This document shows, piece by piece, positions 10,116-22,300 of a stretch of 64,000 nt of DNA (positions are counted from its first letter, which is position 1; each line of letters starts with the position of its first letter). The stretch is taken from assembly GCF_009905375.1 (NCBI RefSeq), contig NC_133653.1, positions 63,399,414 to 63,463,413 of the forward strand, in the 5' to 3' direction. Under the pieces are notes generated by a model that did no database searches, was not told where the DNA came from, and saw nothing but the letters and a program-made list of their open reading frames with translations. The DNA comes from Apium graveolens (taxonomy: Eukaryota; Streptophyta; Magnoliopsida; Apiales; Apiaceae). Position numbers and translations under genes: made by a program.

Positions 10116-13100
10116 TGTAATATCTGGGATATCGTGTGTAATTATTTTATCAACAAATGAATTATTATGTGATTTTTGGTGAATTATCTGATGATTGGTG
10201 TTGACATGTGGATATTTATATATGGTAAAGTATAGGTATGTTAATTTTATTATGTCCAGAATAAAATATAGATAATTAAGGTATTTTTCTAGTAATTTTT
10301 GGAGTGTTATATGATTTTATATTGATTTATGAATTTATTAATTATTTTCTAAATAATTACAAAACTATTTTATAAAGCCTTCAACTTCAACCTTTTTGTG
10401 TTTTTACAACCCGAAACTCTTCCAAAAACTCCTTTCTAACCTAAATTGATAATTTCGGACATTTTCCGTGTTTTGACTTTTTCAATCCGGATTACGGTTT
10501 AGCCCGTACGCGTCCCGGTGTACGATTTTCGATACGATAATCATTTCAATAAACCAACATGACCCGTATTTTCGAAAGACGGGATATTATTACATTATTT
10601 TGTATGAAGTATTTTATAAGAAGCCCGGTTTGGATAATTATCCAATACGGGTATCAAAACGGATTGTTTTGCAGTTACTTAGCGGCTAAGTAACTAATTT
10701 ATCGATCCAATACGACCCAATATTCCATAAATATATATAGCCCTTTTATTATTTCATTTTATTCGTATAATCATAATCAGTCAGCGAGTCGACAAAAAAA
10801 CAAAGCTTGGCGGCAGCGTTTATTTTAAATCGACGTTATGGCCATTAGGCCGTGTTCTTGATGAAAACAAGATTGCTACTAGGTTCCTGGAGTTATGTAG
10901 AGTAAGTAGTATGAATTTGATGTGTTTCTGGGCATCCTTGGAGCCACCGGAAAAGCTCCATGGCGGCGGCCATGGAGTTCCGGCGACGATCGGGAGGGAA
11001 GGGGGGAGGAGATGGTGAAATTACCATTTCATCTCCCAGCTTTGTAAAAATTATAATTTTTCCCCTAAAGTTTTCAAAACTTACAATTTTCACCCTGTAT
11101 AAACTTTTAAATGTTTACACTTTACCCTTTTTGTAAATCATTCTTTTAAAATTTGATTTTATTTATTTATTTTAATTTTGAAAATACTTTTAATAATTTA
11201 AAAATTCAGAAATAAATTTGAATTATTTAATTAATTAATTTTAGTTAATAATTAATTATTTAATTGGTCAATTAATTTAAATATTAATTGATTAATTAAT
11301 TTAATTAGTTATTAATTAATTTTAATTATTTATTTATTTAGATTTAAGTATTTTTTTAATTTAAAAATTCCAAAAAATAGTTTCAAGCTTTAAAATATTA
11401 TTTTAAATTATTTTCAAGGCTCGATAATTATTATAAAATGATTATAAAGTCAGATTCGGGTATTCGAATCCTGATTAATTGTTTATAAATGATTCAACGA
11501 CCCGTTTGAATTCCGAAATATGTTCAAAAATTTGTATTAAATATCTGGAAAATTATTTTAACCCCGAATCTTCTTTGAAAAATTATTTTGATTGAATATC
11601 TTGCGTGCTATGTGTTACGTGCTGTCTGATTGATGTGTTATATGCCTATGTGGTTATTGTTTGATTATTTTGGTCATAAATTTCAATCTGTAAATCGGAT
11701 TTGGGTAAAATGAAGGGTAGATAGAAGCTTATGACGTCTTTGTGACGATTAAAATAATATGAGATTGAATATTAAAAGATACTTGTAATGCCTAGCAGAG
11801 TAAGCAGGGCATAGAAAAAGAAAGTCAGTGATCCGTAAATAGAACTGAAGCGTAGAAAGAGAAGACAAGTGATTGATGAGTAGAAGCAAGGCATAAAAAA
11901 GAAGGAAAGTGATTGATGAGTAAACTTTGAATGAGTACAAGTAAATTTGGAAATCATCTATGATAAGGCAAGTACTTCTGAACCTTCTTCAAGATATATT
12001 GCAAATATTTTTGAACTTTCTCATAACATGTTGCTAGTATTCAAAATAAATCATGTTTTATATTGCAAGCGCTTTAAACTATTCAACCTTGCACCCTGAT
12101 CATATCATTGAACTTCAGCTGTATGCCTTATTTATTGTAAACCATCAACGGTTGATTTCCAAGATATTAAACCAGACAAATACAATACTACTCCACAAAT
12201 ACATACCCACCATAAATAAAATACTGAAACAAGGTACTTGAGTATACAGAAACCGATATACCCTATACTACCCTATATCATCAATGATCTATACCCTGCT
12301 TTATAATTGAACCATTATTCATCAGATACTTGATTCTTCATCAGGCTTGAAGCCGTTCTTCATATTTACACCTTGATATACCCTGGTGATACCTGTGAAA
12401 TGTTTTATGCTCTGAGATAAATGTTTTATCAATGTTAATCATGATTCCGTCTTTATTGAATTACAATGGTTATCATATTGAATCATTTTAGAATTGGATG
12501 GTTTTATAAATGTGGACTAGATTCGTGGTCAGACCAGATTTGTGGTCATAATGGGCCAATGCGTGCCTTGGATCCAGTATAGTGAGCAGAGTTGTGTGCC
12601 TTGCTCGGGGTTAGTACGTGACTGATCAGCAACCTAACCTTGGTTTTTAAAATGAAAAGTGAATATCGAATTCTAATCATTGCTTATCCAGAAACTTGAT
12701 TCTTTTGAATCATTTCAATTGATCATTGTTTAACCTCAGTTATTGCTATTATGACTTGTTGAGCTAGTTAGCTCACTCTTGCAAACCTTTGTATATTTTT
12801 AACAGTTAAAAAGAAAATTGTTGGTAACGAGGATTCCCAGTCCAGTGTGCGAGCTAGGATTCCAGGTTAAGTTGGATCGAGCTAGCAGGAGCTTTATATT
12901 GTAGATGAGTTATGCAAGATTGTAAGAACGATATCATTGTCATTTATAAGTTAAACTAGTTGGGATTTGGTACGATGCAATAAAAGTTAAGGTTATGGCT
13001 TATTTTCATACTTTAACCTATTACAATCCGTGGTTGTGTAAAGAAGGGTCAATGCATATAATATTTTATATACAGGTATATATATTGGGTGTGTTGTGAA

Positions 13101-13136
13101 CCCCAAACTTCTGACCCGGGTTTGGAGGGCGTCACA
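10116..13136 (+). mobile_element. B2: solo LTR (3.02 kb), long-LTR retrotransposon family
   Basis: Starts TGTAATATCTGGG, ends GGAGGGCGTCACA, and is flanked by GTCAC at 10111-10115 and 13137-13141, a perfect 5-bp target duplication. It is one LTR with no internal region, so it was most likely left by recombination between two LTRs. It matches the B1 LTR (1934-5512, - strand) along its length, with the highest similarity in the second half (11100-13136). It splits the 3' ORF of element A. No coding sequence is recognised inside. Confidence 0.93.
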
Positions 13137-14713
13137 GTCACCCTTGGTCGAGAGATCAAAGAAGAGTAAGAAAACTGAGCTGACCACTCAAGCCATCTAT
13201 GTATCCTCCCAAAAGGATGCAGTTGTAACAATGGGGACTAAATAGACTCTAGATACATCCTCTCAACTAGGTGTGTCTATTGAAAAGAACATTCACCCCA
13301 ATGCATCCTGTATAGAATCTGCACAGCCTGTACTTGATCAAATCCAAGTGTATGGTAGGAGAAATAAGGATGACACACATAGTGAGAGCACATCTATTGA
13401 AGCTCCCTCATCTATTCAGGGGGAGCTTCCAGCAGTCAATTCTGAGCAACAACTTCTAATCTCACAAATTTCTTCTCTACCTACATCACTTGAATCCAAT
13501 TCTCAAGGGCAAGCTAAATCAAGTGACTTGGTTCAAGAAACCTTGCTCACCACCCAGACACTACAATCAGATGGTGAGAGGCTACTAGCTGGGGTAGACC
13601 TTGATGACACCATCAAAACTATTGGGGATTCATCAGTTTTTACTAAATACCCCATAGAGATACTAAATGCACCTTCATGTGCAAATCAGACTTCACAGAC
13701 TGTTAGGTATGAGGGTAGTACTCCTGAGGGGGAGCTATCTCTCTAATTCAATTGGAGGTTCCTCGTGTAGGAACAACTCCCCTCAAAACCCTAGCAGATA
13801 TTGCTTTGGCAGTAGATGCTAGGAGTACAATTGCCAATAATCATGCTACGGGGGAGGTAAGTTTATCTCATTCAAGTGACAGTGCTTTGCAAGAAGCATA
13901 AGGGTTTGAGACTGGTACATATGACAGTAACCCAATCAAATCCCCTCCAATTCATTTGGAGGTTCCCACTACATGTGAGGAACAACAACTTGTCAAAACC
14001 ACAGAGTAATCTGTGAGTAAAACTGTGACTTTAGTCATAGGTGGTTCTGATTTACAACCCTTCACATCTCAATCACACCTCATTTCCCAATGGCTCCAAG
14101 ACACTGAAAATCAACCTTCAACAATTGAAGATCTCGGAGTTGATGAACTTGGAGGCCTTGCACAAATCTCACAACAGTTACTCACATCCAACATGTCAAA
14201 TCAGGACTACCAAGCTATCATGTTCACCTACCAGGCTGGTGTTGAAGAAACTCAAGCAAAAATTATTGATGAAACTGGTCAGGATGCTAACTGTGATGCT
14301 TGGTTGGACAAGGAATTCACAATTAAAATGGATGTTGTGTTAGCTAAATTCAGGGAAGATTACATTACAATTTTGGGAAGCAATGCCAGATCCCTAACTC
14401 TATAAGAGGTGTATGATGCCATAAATGAGGTCTATAAAGCTCAAATCAAGGCCTTCCATAACTTTGGAAAAGCAATTCAAATCAAACTGAATGGACATCA
14501 AGACAAGATTATGAAGATGGTCAGGGAAAAGATGGACCAAATCATCCCCTCTTAAACTGAGATAAAAAACCAATTCAAAACCTTCTCTAACAAATGTTAA
14601 GGTATGATCTCAATGGGATTGATAAGAGTGTAAATCAGCTGAAAGACTCCTTTGTACCCTTGCACAAGGTAGTTCAAGATCACATCACTAAATCCAATGA
14701 CACAAGGTGGAAG
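13137..14713 (+). pseudogene. Element A: 3' ORF, piece 2 (low-complexity middle region)
   Basis: This continues the 3' ORF after B2. The proline/serine/glutamine-rich composition and the motif SSQKDAV (compare SSQKDVV in element D) mark it as the disordered middle of the protein. ORF stretches at 13273-13746 and 14013-14405 are in different frames, so indels are present. The second carries a more ordered, helical-looking block (DAWLDKEFTIKMDVVLAKF) that continues past the stop at 14405. Two GGGGGAG tracts occur, at 13418-13425 and 13726-13733. The piece ends at the GGAAG duplication of the next insertion. No known enzymatic motif is visible. Confidence 0.65.
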
Positions 14714-16248
14714 TGAAGGGTTTCGAGCATATAAACGCAACGGAAACAATAATTAAAAACGTGAAAAATCAGAATTTTTGAAACCCTCCGCGCGAAAAAT
14801 AGATATTTAATTCGTAGATCTGATTGTTTACCTTAAGAAGCTTTACAAATTGGTTGACTAATGGAGATCCAAAGCTTGTTCAATCACCACGCATCACGCT
14901 CTCGCGATCTACGCTCTATCGGTATCCACGCGAATGCTTGAACGCAAGGATTGAATGTATACTAGCACAAACTCATTTCTTCTTACGTTCTCCATCTTCT
15001 CCCTTGGTGGCTAGGGTTTTAGTAAAAGTCTTGCATACAAAATCAGACACACAAGAGATATTATATAAAGAGTATAATAAGAATTATAACTCTTAACTAA
15101 TTAGGAGTTATTATTAATTCGAAATTCCTATTTATATAATAATTAAGTCACACTAATTATTTAACAAATGAATTTCATAATTAATATTAGTAAATTCGAA
15201 TATCAATTTATATCTAATTAATTAAGTCATACTTAATTAATATTATAAATAATTTGAATTAATTTAATATAATTAAAATAAAATAATCCTTCAAGCATTC
15301 TTAGTGTGTGACCCTATAGGTTATTATTACACTTGCAACCAATTGTAAATCTAATTTAAAATCGTAAATAATGAACGGCATCTAGTAATACATCATTGCT
15401 ACCCAACTAATAATAATTGAATCGGTGATCGATTAAACCTTTCGTGAATAATGTACAATGTAATATAATCCCTTTAACCAAATATTATAGATTAAACTAG
15501 AGGCATGTAATATGTCATCCTCATCATAGTTTAATCCAAGTTTCCTTGATCGATGAGTAGACTATCATATCAAATCAACATTTGAGCGTGGCCACGCATT
15601 TCATAGTCTAGCTCACATAAGAGGCAAATAATATCACTCCTAAAATAGGAGGGTTGAATCCCATCTAGATCATTCATATTTCTCATACGATTCATAATAT
15701 ACCCAATGTCCACTTTTATCATTACCCGGTCAAGGATAACTTTTAATGGAATCAATGTATATTAATTCTCGTATAGAAATATAATGACTTCGGGTCTAAG
15801 GACCATTACATCATTATCACTGTGAGAATTACTTATGACACAACAGATATGTAGAATCTCATATTGGGTCTGTCAAGCATCATGTACATATACATCTTCC
15901 GGTGTTTTTGACTGTAGTATCATCATATCTATGATCAATGAGATGTGATCATCAGCCAACAAATACACCAGTCTTAATGCATTATTATTGTCCCTTAATA
16001 ATAATACTCGACTAGGGACCCTTAGGAATATTGATACTATTCTCATAATATAATTTCTAAGTCACGTACTTAGAGATATAGAATTGCATATCATATTCCA
16101 AGGACATTTATTAATCTAACATTTATATCGCAGTAAATTAAGGATTAATAAATTTTAAAGGGAATAATCGATAGAACATAAATATTAATAATCCTAATGC
16201 CTTAAACTAAAATATTATAGTGTTGTCTCTAGGGAACAAACACTAACA
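14714..16248 (-). mobile_element. Solo LTR of a copia-type element (1.54 kb)
   Basis: On the - strand it starts TGTTAGTGTTTGTTCCC (16248) and ends GCTCGAAACCCTTCA (14714). GGAAG flanks both sides (14709-14713 and 16249-16253), a 5-bp target duplication. The start resembles LTRs of Ty1/copia elements common in plants; I do not assign a lineage. It is unrelated to the B, C, D or E LTRs. The 90-residue ORF at 14824-15096 has no family signature and lies wholly inside the LTR, so I do not call it a gene. Confidence 0.88.
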
Positions 16249-16375
16249 GGAAGTTGGATCAAATGCACACTAACATGTGCAAGCTACATTTGGACCATCT
16301 ACTACTCTCTCTACTACAAGCTCCTCTCCACAAGACCTTCAAGCACTCAAGACACAGGTAGCTTCTGTTGAGTGG
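16249..16375 (+). pseudogene. Element A: 3' ORF, piece 3 (short stretch between two insertions)
   Basis: About 120 bases of element A survive between the copia solo LTR and the Athila-like element C1. The sequence continues at 61010 once C1 and its GCTTC duplication (16371-16375 and 61005-61009) are removed. It belongs to the Ser/Thr-rich, coiled-coil-leading part of the 3' ORF. Confidence 0.7.
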
Positions 16376-17818
16376 CATTTATGACACTTTATAATGCTCT
16401 AATAAGCTTTAAATTGATGCGTTTGTACTCAAGTTGTTAAGTGTTTTGACCTGTTTTCTAGTGTTTTTGCATTTCAGGCATTATCAAGGTAATCAGGTGA
16501 ATTAGCATTATTTTGGTGCTAATTTGGTGTCAAGGTGGTGTTGGAATAAAAACTCGTGGAAAGCCGGCTCGAAGCAGCAAGGAAAAGAAGAAAATCTGAA
16601 GTTTTTCCAGAAGTACGGCGCGTCCGCGCTGGTCAAGCGCGCGGTCGCGCCAGGATGTCAGAAAGGCAGCGCGCGCACTGTGATAGCGCGCGGCCGCATC
16701 GTTGTGAAATCATAGAATCATGATTCTATTATAACTACAATTGGAGGACTTCTGAATTGCATGGGGCTGCTATATAAACAACTTTAGGTCATTTTTCATA
16801 GGTAATCAAGTCTGAGACATATCAGAGCGCAAGGAGAAGACGACAAGAGACCTATATCACAATTCAACAAAGGCGAAGACTATCAAGTTTTTTCTTGTGA
16901 ATCTTTGTTTTGAGTTGTAATCTTGGATGCTCGTTTCTTGTTTTGTTGAACCTATACTCTTATGTTAACTTGGTTTTGTTTATTCATTATAAAGACTACA
17001 TTTGTTATACCATGCTTTCATCAGAACCCACGTTGATGATGAGTCTGATTATGAGCTAATCGTTATCGTGGGGTTTTAACGGATTTATATATGGATTTCT
17101 TTAATTAATTTATTTTTATGCCTTAGTGTGTGGTGATTGTATGATAACCTAGTATTGGTTGTGCGTATTCATCTTATGAGCGTCGTGAACTTATAAGATA
17201 GTGTGTTAATCTTTAATGAAGACACAGTGAATTTAATGATTTAGAACTTGCCATACTAGCATAGGTTCATGTATTTATATGCATGATTCATAGGTAATTT
17301 AAACCATCTTACTTGCCCTATGTAATCAAGATAGATAACTTGTGCTTAAACTGTTATGTTGTCAAATTCTATAGACATATAGAGTCTCAATATAATTGGT
17401 GTCTATTTAGCTTCTATCTCTTTTGTGGATGTCTGGTATTATGGTACTCGTGCAACGAAAGTTGGCGTTTATCAGTTTCGTGTTATCTGATTAGTGTCAT
17501 CACCATTACATGCTAAGGTTAAGAACAATAAGGATATTGAATGAAGTATTTAATGAAGTTAGAATCCCATGTTTGTCATATATATTAATTCAATCATCTT
17601 TACTCTCTTAGTTATAATTGTTAGTTTAATTCTTAGTTATAAACAACCTCAATTTGTTATCATCTTAGCATTGAATAATAACCATACATTGTTGCTTAAG
17701 TGCATAAATTAATTAGTTAACCAAGCCAGTCTCTGTGACAATGAACTAGAAAAGATTATATATTGCTTGCGAATGTGTATACTTGCGTGTATTCTTAGCG
17801 TATGTTTAGCGACTAACA
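16376..17818 (+). repeat. C1 5' LTR (1,443 bp)
   Basis: Starts TGTTGAGTGGCATTTATG and ends TTTAGCGACTAACA. Within U3, two GC-rich units lie 51 bp apart (16617-16651 and 16668-16700, the second two bases short), in otherwise AT-rich sequence. Seventy bases after them is CTATATAAAC (16770-16779), the probable TATA box of the LTR promoter. The remaining sequence, including the conserved block around 17300-17520, is LTR and not a gene. Confidence 0.93.
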
Positions 17819-17824
17819 AGTTTT

Positions 17825-17842
17825 TGGCGCCGATGCCGGGGA
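17825..17842 (+). other. C1 primer-binding site (tRNA-Asp type)
   Basis: TGGCGCCGATGCCGGGGA starts six bases after the LTR end. It matches the complement of the plant tRNA-Asp 3' end at all but one position (GATGCC in place of GTTGCC). A tRNA-Asp PBS is usual for Athila and related gypsy clades. Confidence 0.88.
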
Positions 17843-17959
17843 CTGCAGTGTTAATTTTTAGTTTATATATTTTCCATCAGTGGTCGTTAAAGTTCATTGA
17901 CTCGTACATTGTTACTTATTTGTTTCCTTGTCTTATCTCAGGTAACTTAGCGAGGGTGT

Positions 17960-19384
17960 ATGCATACGCGTTCGCGTACTCGTAAGAGAACACTGGATAA
18001 AGCCGATGAAGAAGTTGTGGTGGTTCGAAAGGAAGTTTTTGAAGAAGAAAAGAATGTAGAAGAAGAAGAGAAAGTCGAAGAACCAGTTTTAGTAGATATG
18101 GGTGATCAAGCAGAAAATCCTAAGGCTTTGATGGATTATTCTCAGCCTAAGATCAATGACATTCAGTCAAGCATCATCAGGCCAGCCATCAACGCTAACA
18201 CTTTTGAGATCAAGTTAAGCACGATTCAGATGATACATAACTCAGTTCAGTTTGGGGGTTCTCCTACTGAAGACCCCAACATGCACATCAGGGATTTCAT
18301 CGAGATCTGCGACACATTCAAGTTCAATGATACGACTGAAGATGATATCAAGTTGTGACTCTTCCCATTCTCTCTGAGGGACAAAGCTAAGTGTTGGTTA
18401 CATTCTCTACCAGCAGGGTCTATCACCACTTGGGAAGATCTTGCTCAAAAATTTCTCACTAACTTCTTCCATATGGCGAAGACTGTTGCAATCAGGAATG
18501 CTCTTACTCAGTTCGCTCAGCAAACTGGAGAATCTTTGTGTGAGGCTTGGGATCGATATAAGGAGATGCTAAGGGAGTGCCCACACCATGGCATGCCTGA
18601 TTGGATGATTATTAACTGTTTCTATAATGGATTGGGTGCTACTTCTAGACCCATGTTTGATGTAGCATCAGGAGGAGCCTTGTGGGCTAAAAGCTACGAT
18701 GAAACTTATGAACTTATTGAACTGATGGCTGCTAATGAGTACCAGAATCCTTCCCAGAGATTAACTCAGGGAAAAGTAGCAGGAATTCTGGAGTTGGATG
18801 CAGCAACTGCTATAGCTGCCCAACTGAAGGCTTTGATGATGAAGGTGGACACTTTGGATAATCATGGGGTTAAAAATCGCTAGTGTCTGTGAGTTTTGTG
18901 CTGGTGCCCATGAGACTGATCAGTGCACAATTTCTAGTGAATCAGCTCAGTTCGTGAGCAACTTTCAGCGTTCGCAGCAACCTGTGCCGGCCACTTATTA
19001 TCCCAAAAACCGCAATCATCCTAATTTCAGTTGGAGAAACGCTCAAAATGTGGTTCAACAGCCTTATTAGCAGTATCCAGCTAAGCAGTACAACCCCCTG
19101 GTTTTCAGCAACCGCAATATGCACCGAGACAGCAACTTCAGCTACAACAAGCTAATAAAAAATCTGAATTAGAGGAGTTGAAGCTAATGTGCAAGAGTCA
19201 AGCTGTTTCTATCAAGACCTTGGAAAATCAAATTGGAAAAATTGCCAATGCCTTGCTAAATCGTCAACCTAGTACTCTACCTAGTGACACTGAAGTGTCA
19301 GGAAGGAAGGAACACTGAAGTGTCAGGAAGGAAGGAAGCTAAGGAGCAGGTAAAGGCAATCACTTTGAGGTCTGGAAAGGTTGC
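17960..19384 (+). pseudogene. C1 gag (capsid/nucleocapsid), broken
   Basis: Starts at the ATG at 17960 with a basic tract, then a Glu/Val-rich stretch. The Retrotrans_gag domain follows: DPNMHIRDFIEICDTFKFND, then the LFPFSLRDKAKCWLHSLPAGS block and the WDRYKEMLRECPHHGMPDW block. A CCHC zinc knuckle appears as CEFCAGAHETDQC after a frameshift near 18860. An in-frame TGA at 18356-18358 fits CGA to TGA. A 25-bp tandem duplication at 19288-19337, absent from C2, adds another frameshift. The region is cut by B3 at 19384 and continues at 26724. Gag would form the virus-like particle. Confidence 0.9.
19288..19337 (+). repeat. 25-bp tandem duplication in C1 gag linker
   Basis: The unit CACTGAAGTGTCAGGAAGG... 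is present twice in a row (19288-19312 and 19313-19337). The second copy is missing at the equivalent place in C2 (near 50070), so it arose after the two copies separated. Twenty-five bases shift the reading frame. Confidence 0.85.
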
Positions 19385-22300
19385 TGTAATAACCCCAAAA
19401 ATTTTGGACTTTTTGTAACCCTTATGAATAGTGATTTTGCTGATTATGCTGATTAAGAAAACTTTTCATGCTACAATATGTAGGAGTTCTTTTATTGATA
19501 TTCTGAGATCTTATTAGTACTCTATATGGTATATAAGTGTATGTAAAGATCGTTAGAATCCAAATTCGAACACTTTGATTTTTCCCGAAAATCCACCAGC
19601 ACCGAAAGAATTGAGTATAAGGTAACATGATTAAAAGGATTTAAATTCAAGGATTATAAGAGAGGATCATAAAAAAAATATAAAATATTGAGAAAGGTTT
19701 AGGGGAACCCAAGTAATAAGATCCCGGATATGATCCCTCAAACGATAAACGAGTCGTAAAACAATTAAACGACAAGTAATGCAAGAGAGATTAGTGCAAG
19801 GATTAATGATAATGATCAAGCAATTAAGCAAGGATTAGCATAAAAGATGCTTCCACCACCAAGCAATGACAAGTGGCAATGATGAAGTCACCAAGGTGAT
19901 GTCATGCTTAATCACACTCCACTCACTTTAATCATCCAATTAACCACCCAAATATCTCACTCAACTCCAATTTTCCACCACAAACATAATTAACAAAGAA
20001 AAACACTCTCCCCCCCCAAGAATGTTGCTTTTGGCCCAAGCATAAACAAGGAAGAAGAAAAAAGAAAAACCTAGGCTACACTCCACCATTTCCATCAAGG
20101 TTTGTTTCTAAATCTTTCATATATCAAGATTAAGACTAGCTATGAGTTTAATCATCAATCTTCATTCCTAGATAGCTTAAACAATTTATCAAAGAAGATG
20201 ATGAATAGTGTTTTCAAGTTACTAACTTTGTTTTCTTTGTTTTTCCTTTAAGATCCAAGCATTCCTAGGCTATCTCAAGGCTTCTTAAGGCTTCCTAGCT
20301 ACTCTAATCACTCCAAGGAAGGTATAACACCTCCACACCCTAGCTTATATTTGAGCATTAGTTGAGTTTTAAGCATGTTAAGTGATGGTTATAGTAGTTA
20401 GTATAATAAAAGCATGGTTGTTACATGATTATATGGATGGTTAAGATTAAGTGGTGGATTGGATGATCCTTGTATGCTAATTAAAAAATGGATGGATTAT
20501 GGAGATGTTTTGTCTTAAGAGGATGTTAGGAGTGAGTATCTTGATGGTTGATGATTTGTTGGTTGTACTGGTATAGATTAGAAATGGAAAAGCATGAAAA
20601 TGTAGCCGTTATAATGCCTGATTTTCTTTAGGCCCAACTTACACTAGATAGTAGGTATAAGAACCTCTCTGTCCAAACCCGACCACTGTCATGACTAGAT
20701 AGATTACGTTACAAGCTTCGTTTGATATGTGTTTCGCTTGAATCCGATGTACGGTTTAGGAGAAACAACCGTTTTAAGTAACGGCGTTTCGCGAACGTAC
20801 CATTACCCCTCGCTTTACTTTGAAACCTTGGTTAAGGTCCTTAAATGACTAATTGGAGTATAAAACAATTATGTAAGGTTAATAGGTCAGTTGGTAGGGT
20901 ATTCGCGAAAGAGTCACTTTAAAATTCATAACGGTTAATTTATTAAAAATGGTGGAGCCGAGGGTACTCGAGCGACTTATGTGAATCGTTAAGCGCAAAA
21001 GCGAACATTAGGGTCTAATTGGTTAAAGTCTAGTTTCTTAAGCGATCGTGGTTGTGGCGCCCCAAAATCCGGGGTCAAGAATCTCGGAGACCACGCCATC
21101 TAAACCATTACAAACCACATACCTCACACCACAATATATAAATACTCATACTTTACGACCCCACACTTATCACACACACACTTACAGGTTATTGTCTTGG
21201 AAACGAACCATTCATAACTAGAGTAAATCAAACCACAAAGTGATAATTATTACAACCTAAAAGTAATTAAGTCTTACGGGGGAGTAACCTTTAAGTAAGG
21301 CTAGTCCGTCGGCCAAATATACGTATCTTATTTATTACCTTACATAAGTCATACTTATAAATAAGCCGAACTAAAAAACAACTGAAAACCAATCCAGCTT
21401 ATTCGGACTGCCTGCGGTACAACACCAAACAACCTACGGAACAGCTGGCCATTTCCTACCCGTTTCCTGGCTGTGGTTCTCATGGTAGGCATTTTAATTC
21501 ACTGGTATGTTGTGTCAATTTAAGAAAACAAGTGTGAGCTATAATGCCCAACATAATAATGTACAGTATGAAAATGACTGTATGATAAACTTACGTAAAA
21601 CATCGTATATGATAATTACGTTTTATTCGAAAATAATTTTCCTTGGTGATACACACCTTTTATGAAAACAATCCTTTAGTGGATTTTATTAACCTGCGAA
21701 TACCTTAATAGTAAACCTAGCACATAGGCTTGGGTTACGGTATTGCATTACAATTCTAATTGGAAAAATTGGACACTCGTTGGAGCCATTGCATACGATG
21801 ATCAATCATAATACGATAATAGTAACCTTTTCTACTAGTAGAAGGACGACACCTTCGTATCCCGGTTATCATCCTGGCCGCATTCGGGCTACGTGTCCCA
21901 TTTTGGGTATACACATACTTCACAAGTTCCTGAGTACACAGAGTACCTTCGCCTGCGGTACCTTTGGTCGTCCATCTAGCACACATAGTACCAGAGTCTA
22001 CCCCTCCCTTGTCCTTTAAAAGAATTCTATCATATCTCGAGAACTTGAACCACATCGAAGTTCCCAAAAGCGTTTTGCTTGTTGATATGAACAACTTATC
22101 TTATTAGGGTATATATATATATACGTACTTCCGAAATTTTTGGAGGAAGTACTAAGGATGTGAGTTGACCGTTGTCAATAGATAATTACATAAGGGGGGA
22201 GTTTCTCCTTGAAACTATATTCAAAATATTAAAATAAGTCGAGATAATATTCTCCGACGATCTGAAATTATTCGAATGATTTTGGAAAATCAGAAAGTAT

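Noticed and set aside
14824..15096. A 90-codon ORF, possibly a small gene
   Set aside because: It is fully contained in a solo copia LTR bounded by a GGAAG duplication; no recognisable family.
17313..17516. A small hydrophobic ORF (67 codons) found again at 27414-27617 and 60499-60702
   Set aside because: All copies lie at the same place in the Athila-type LTR, and its conservation is no greater than that of the LTR around it. No start context or known family supports it.
21756..22094. A 112-codon - strand ORF in B4
   Set aside because: No domain; located inside a solo LTR with a 5-bp target duplication.
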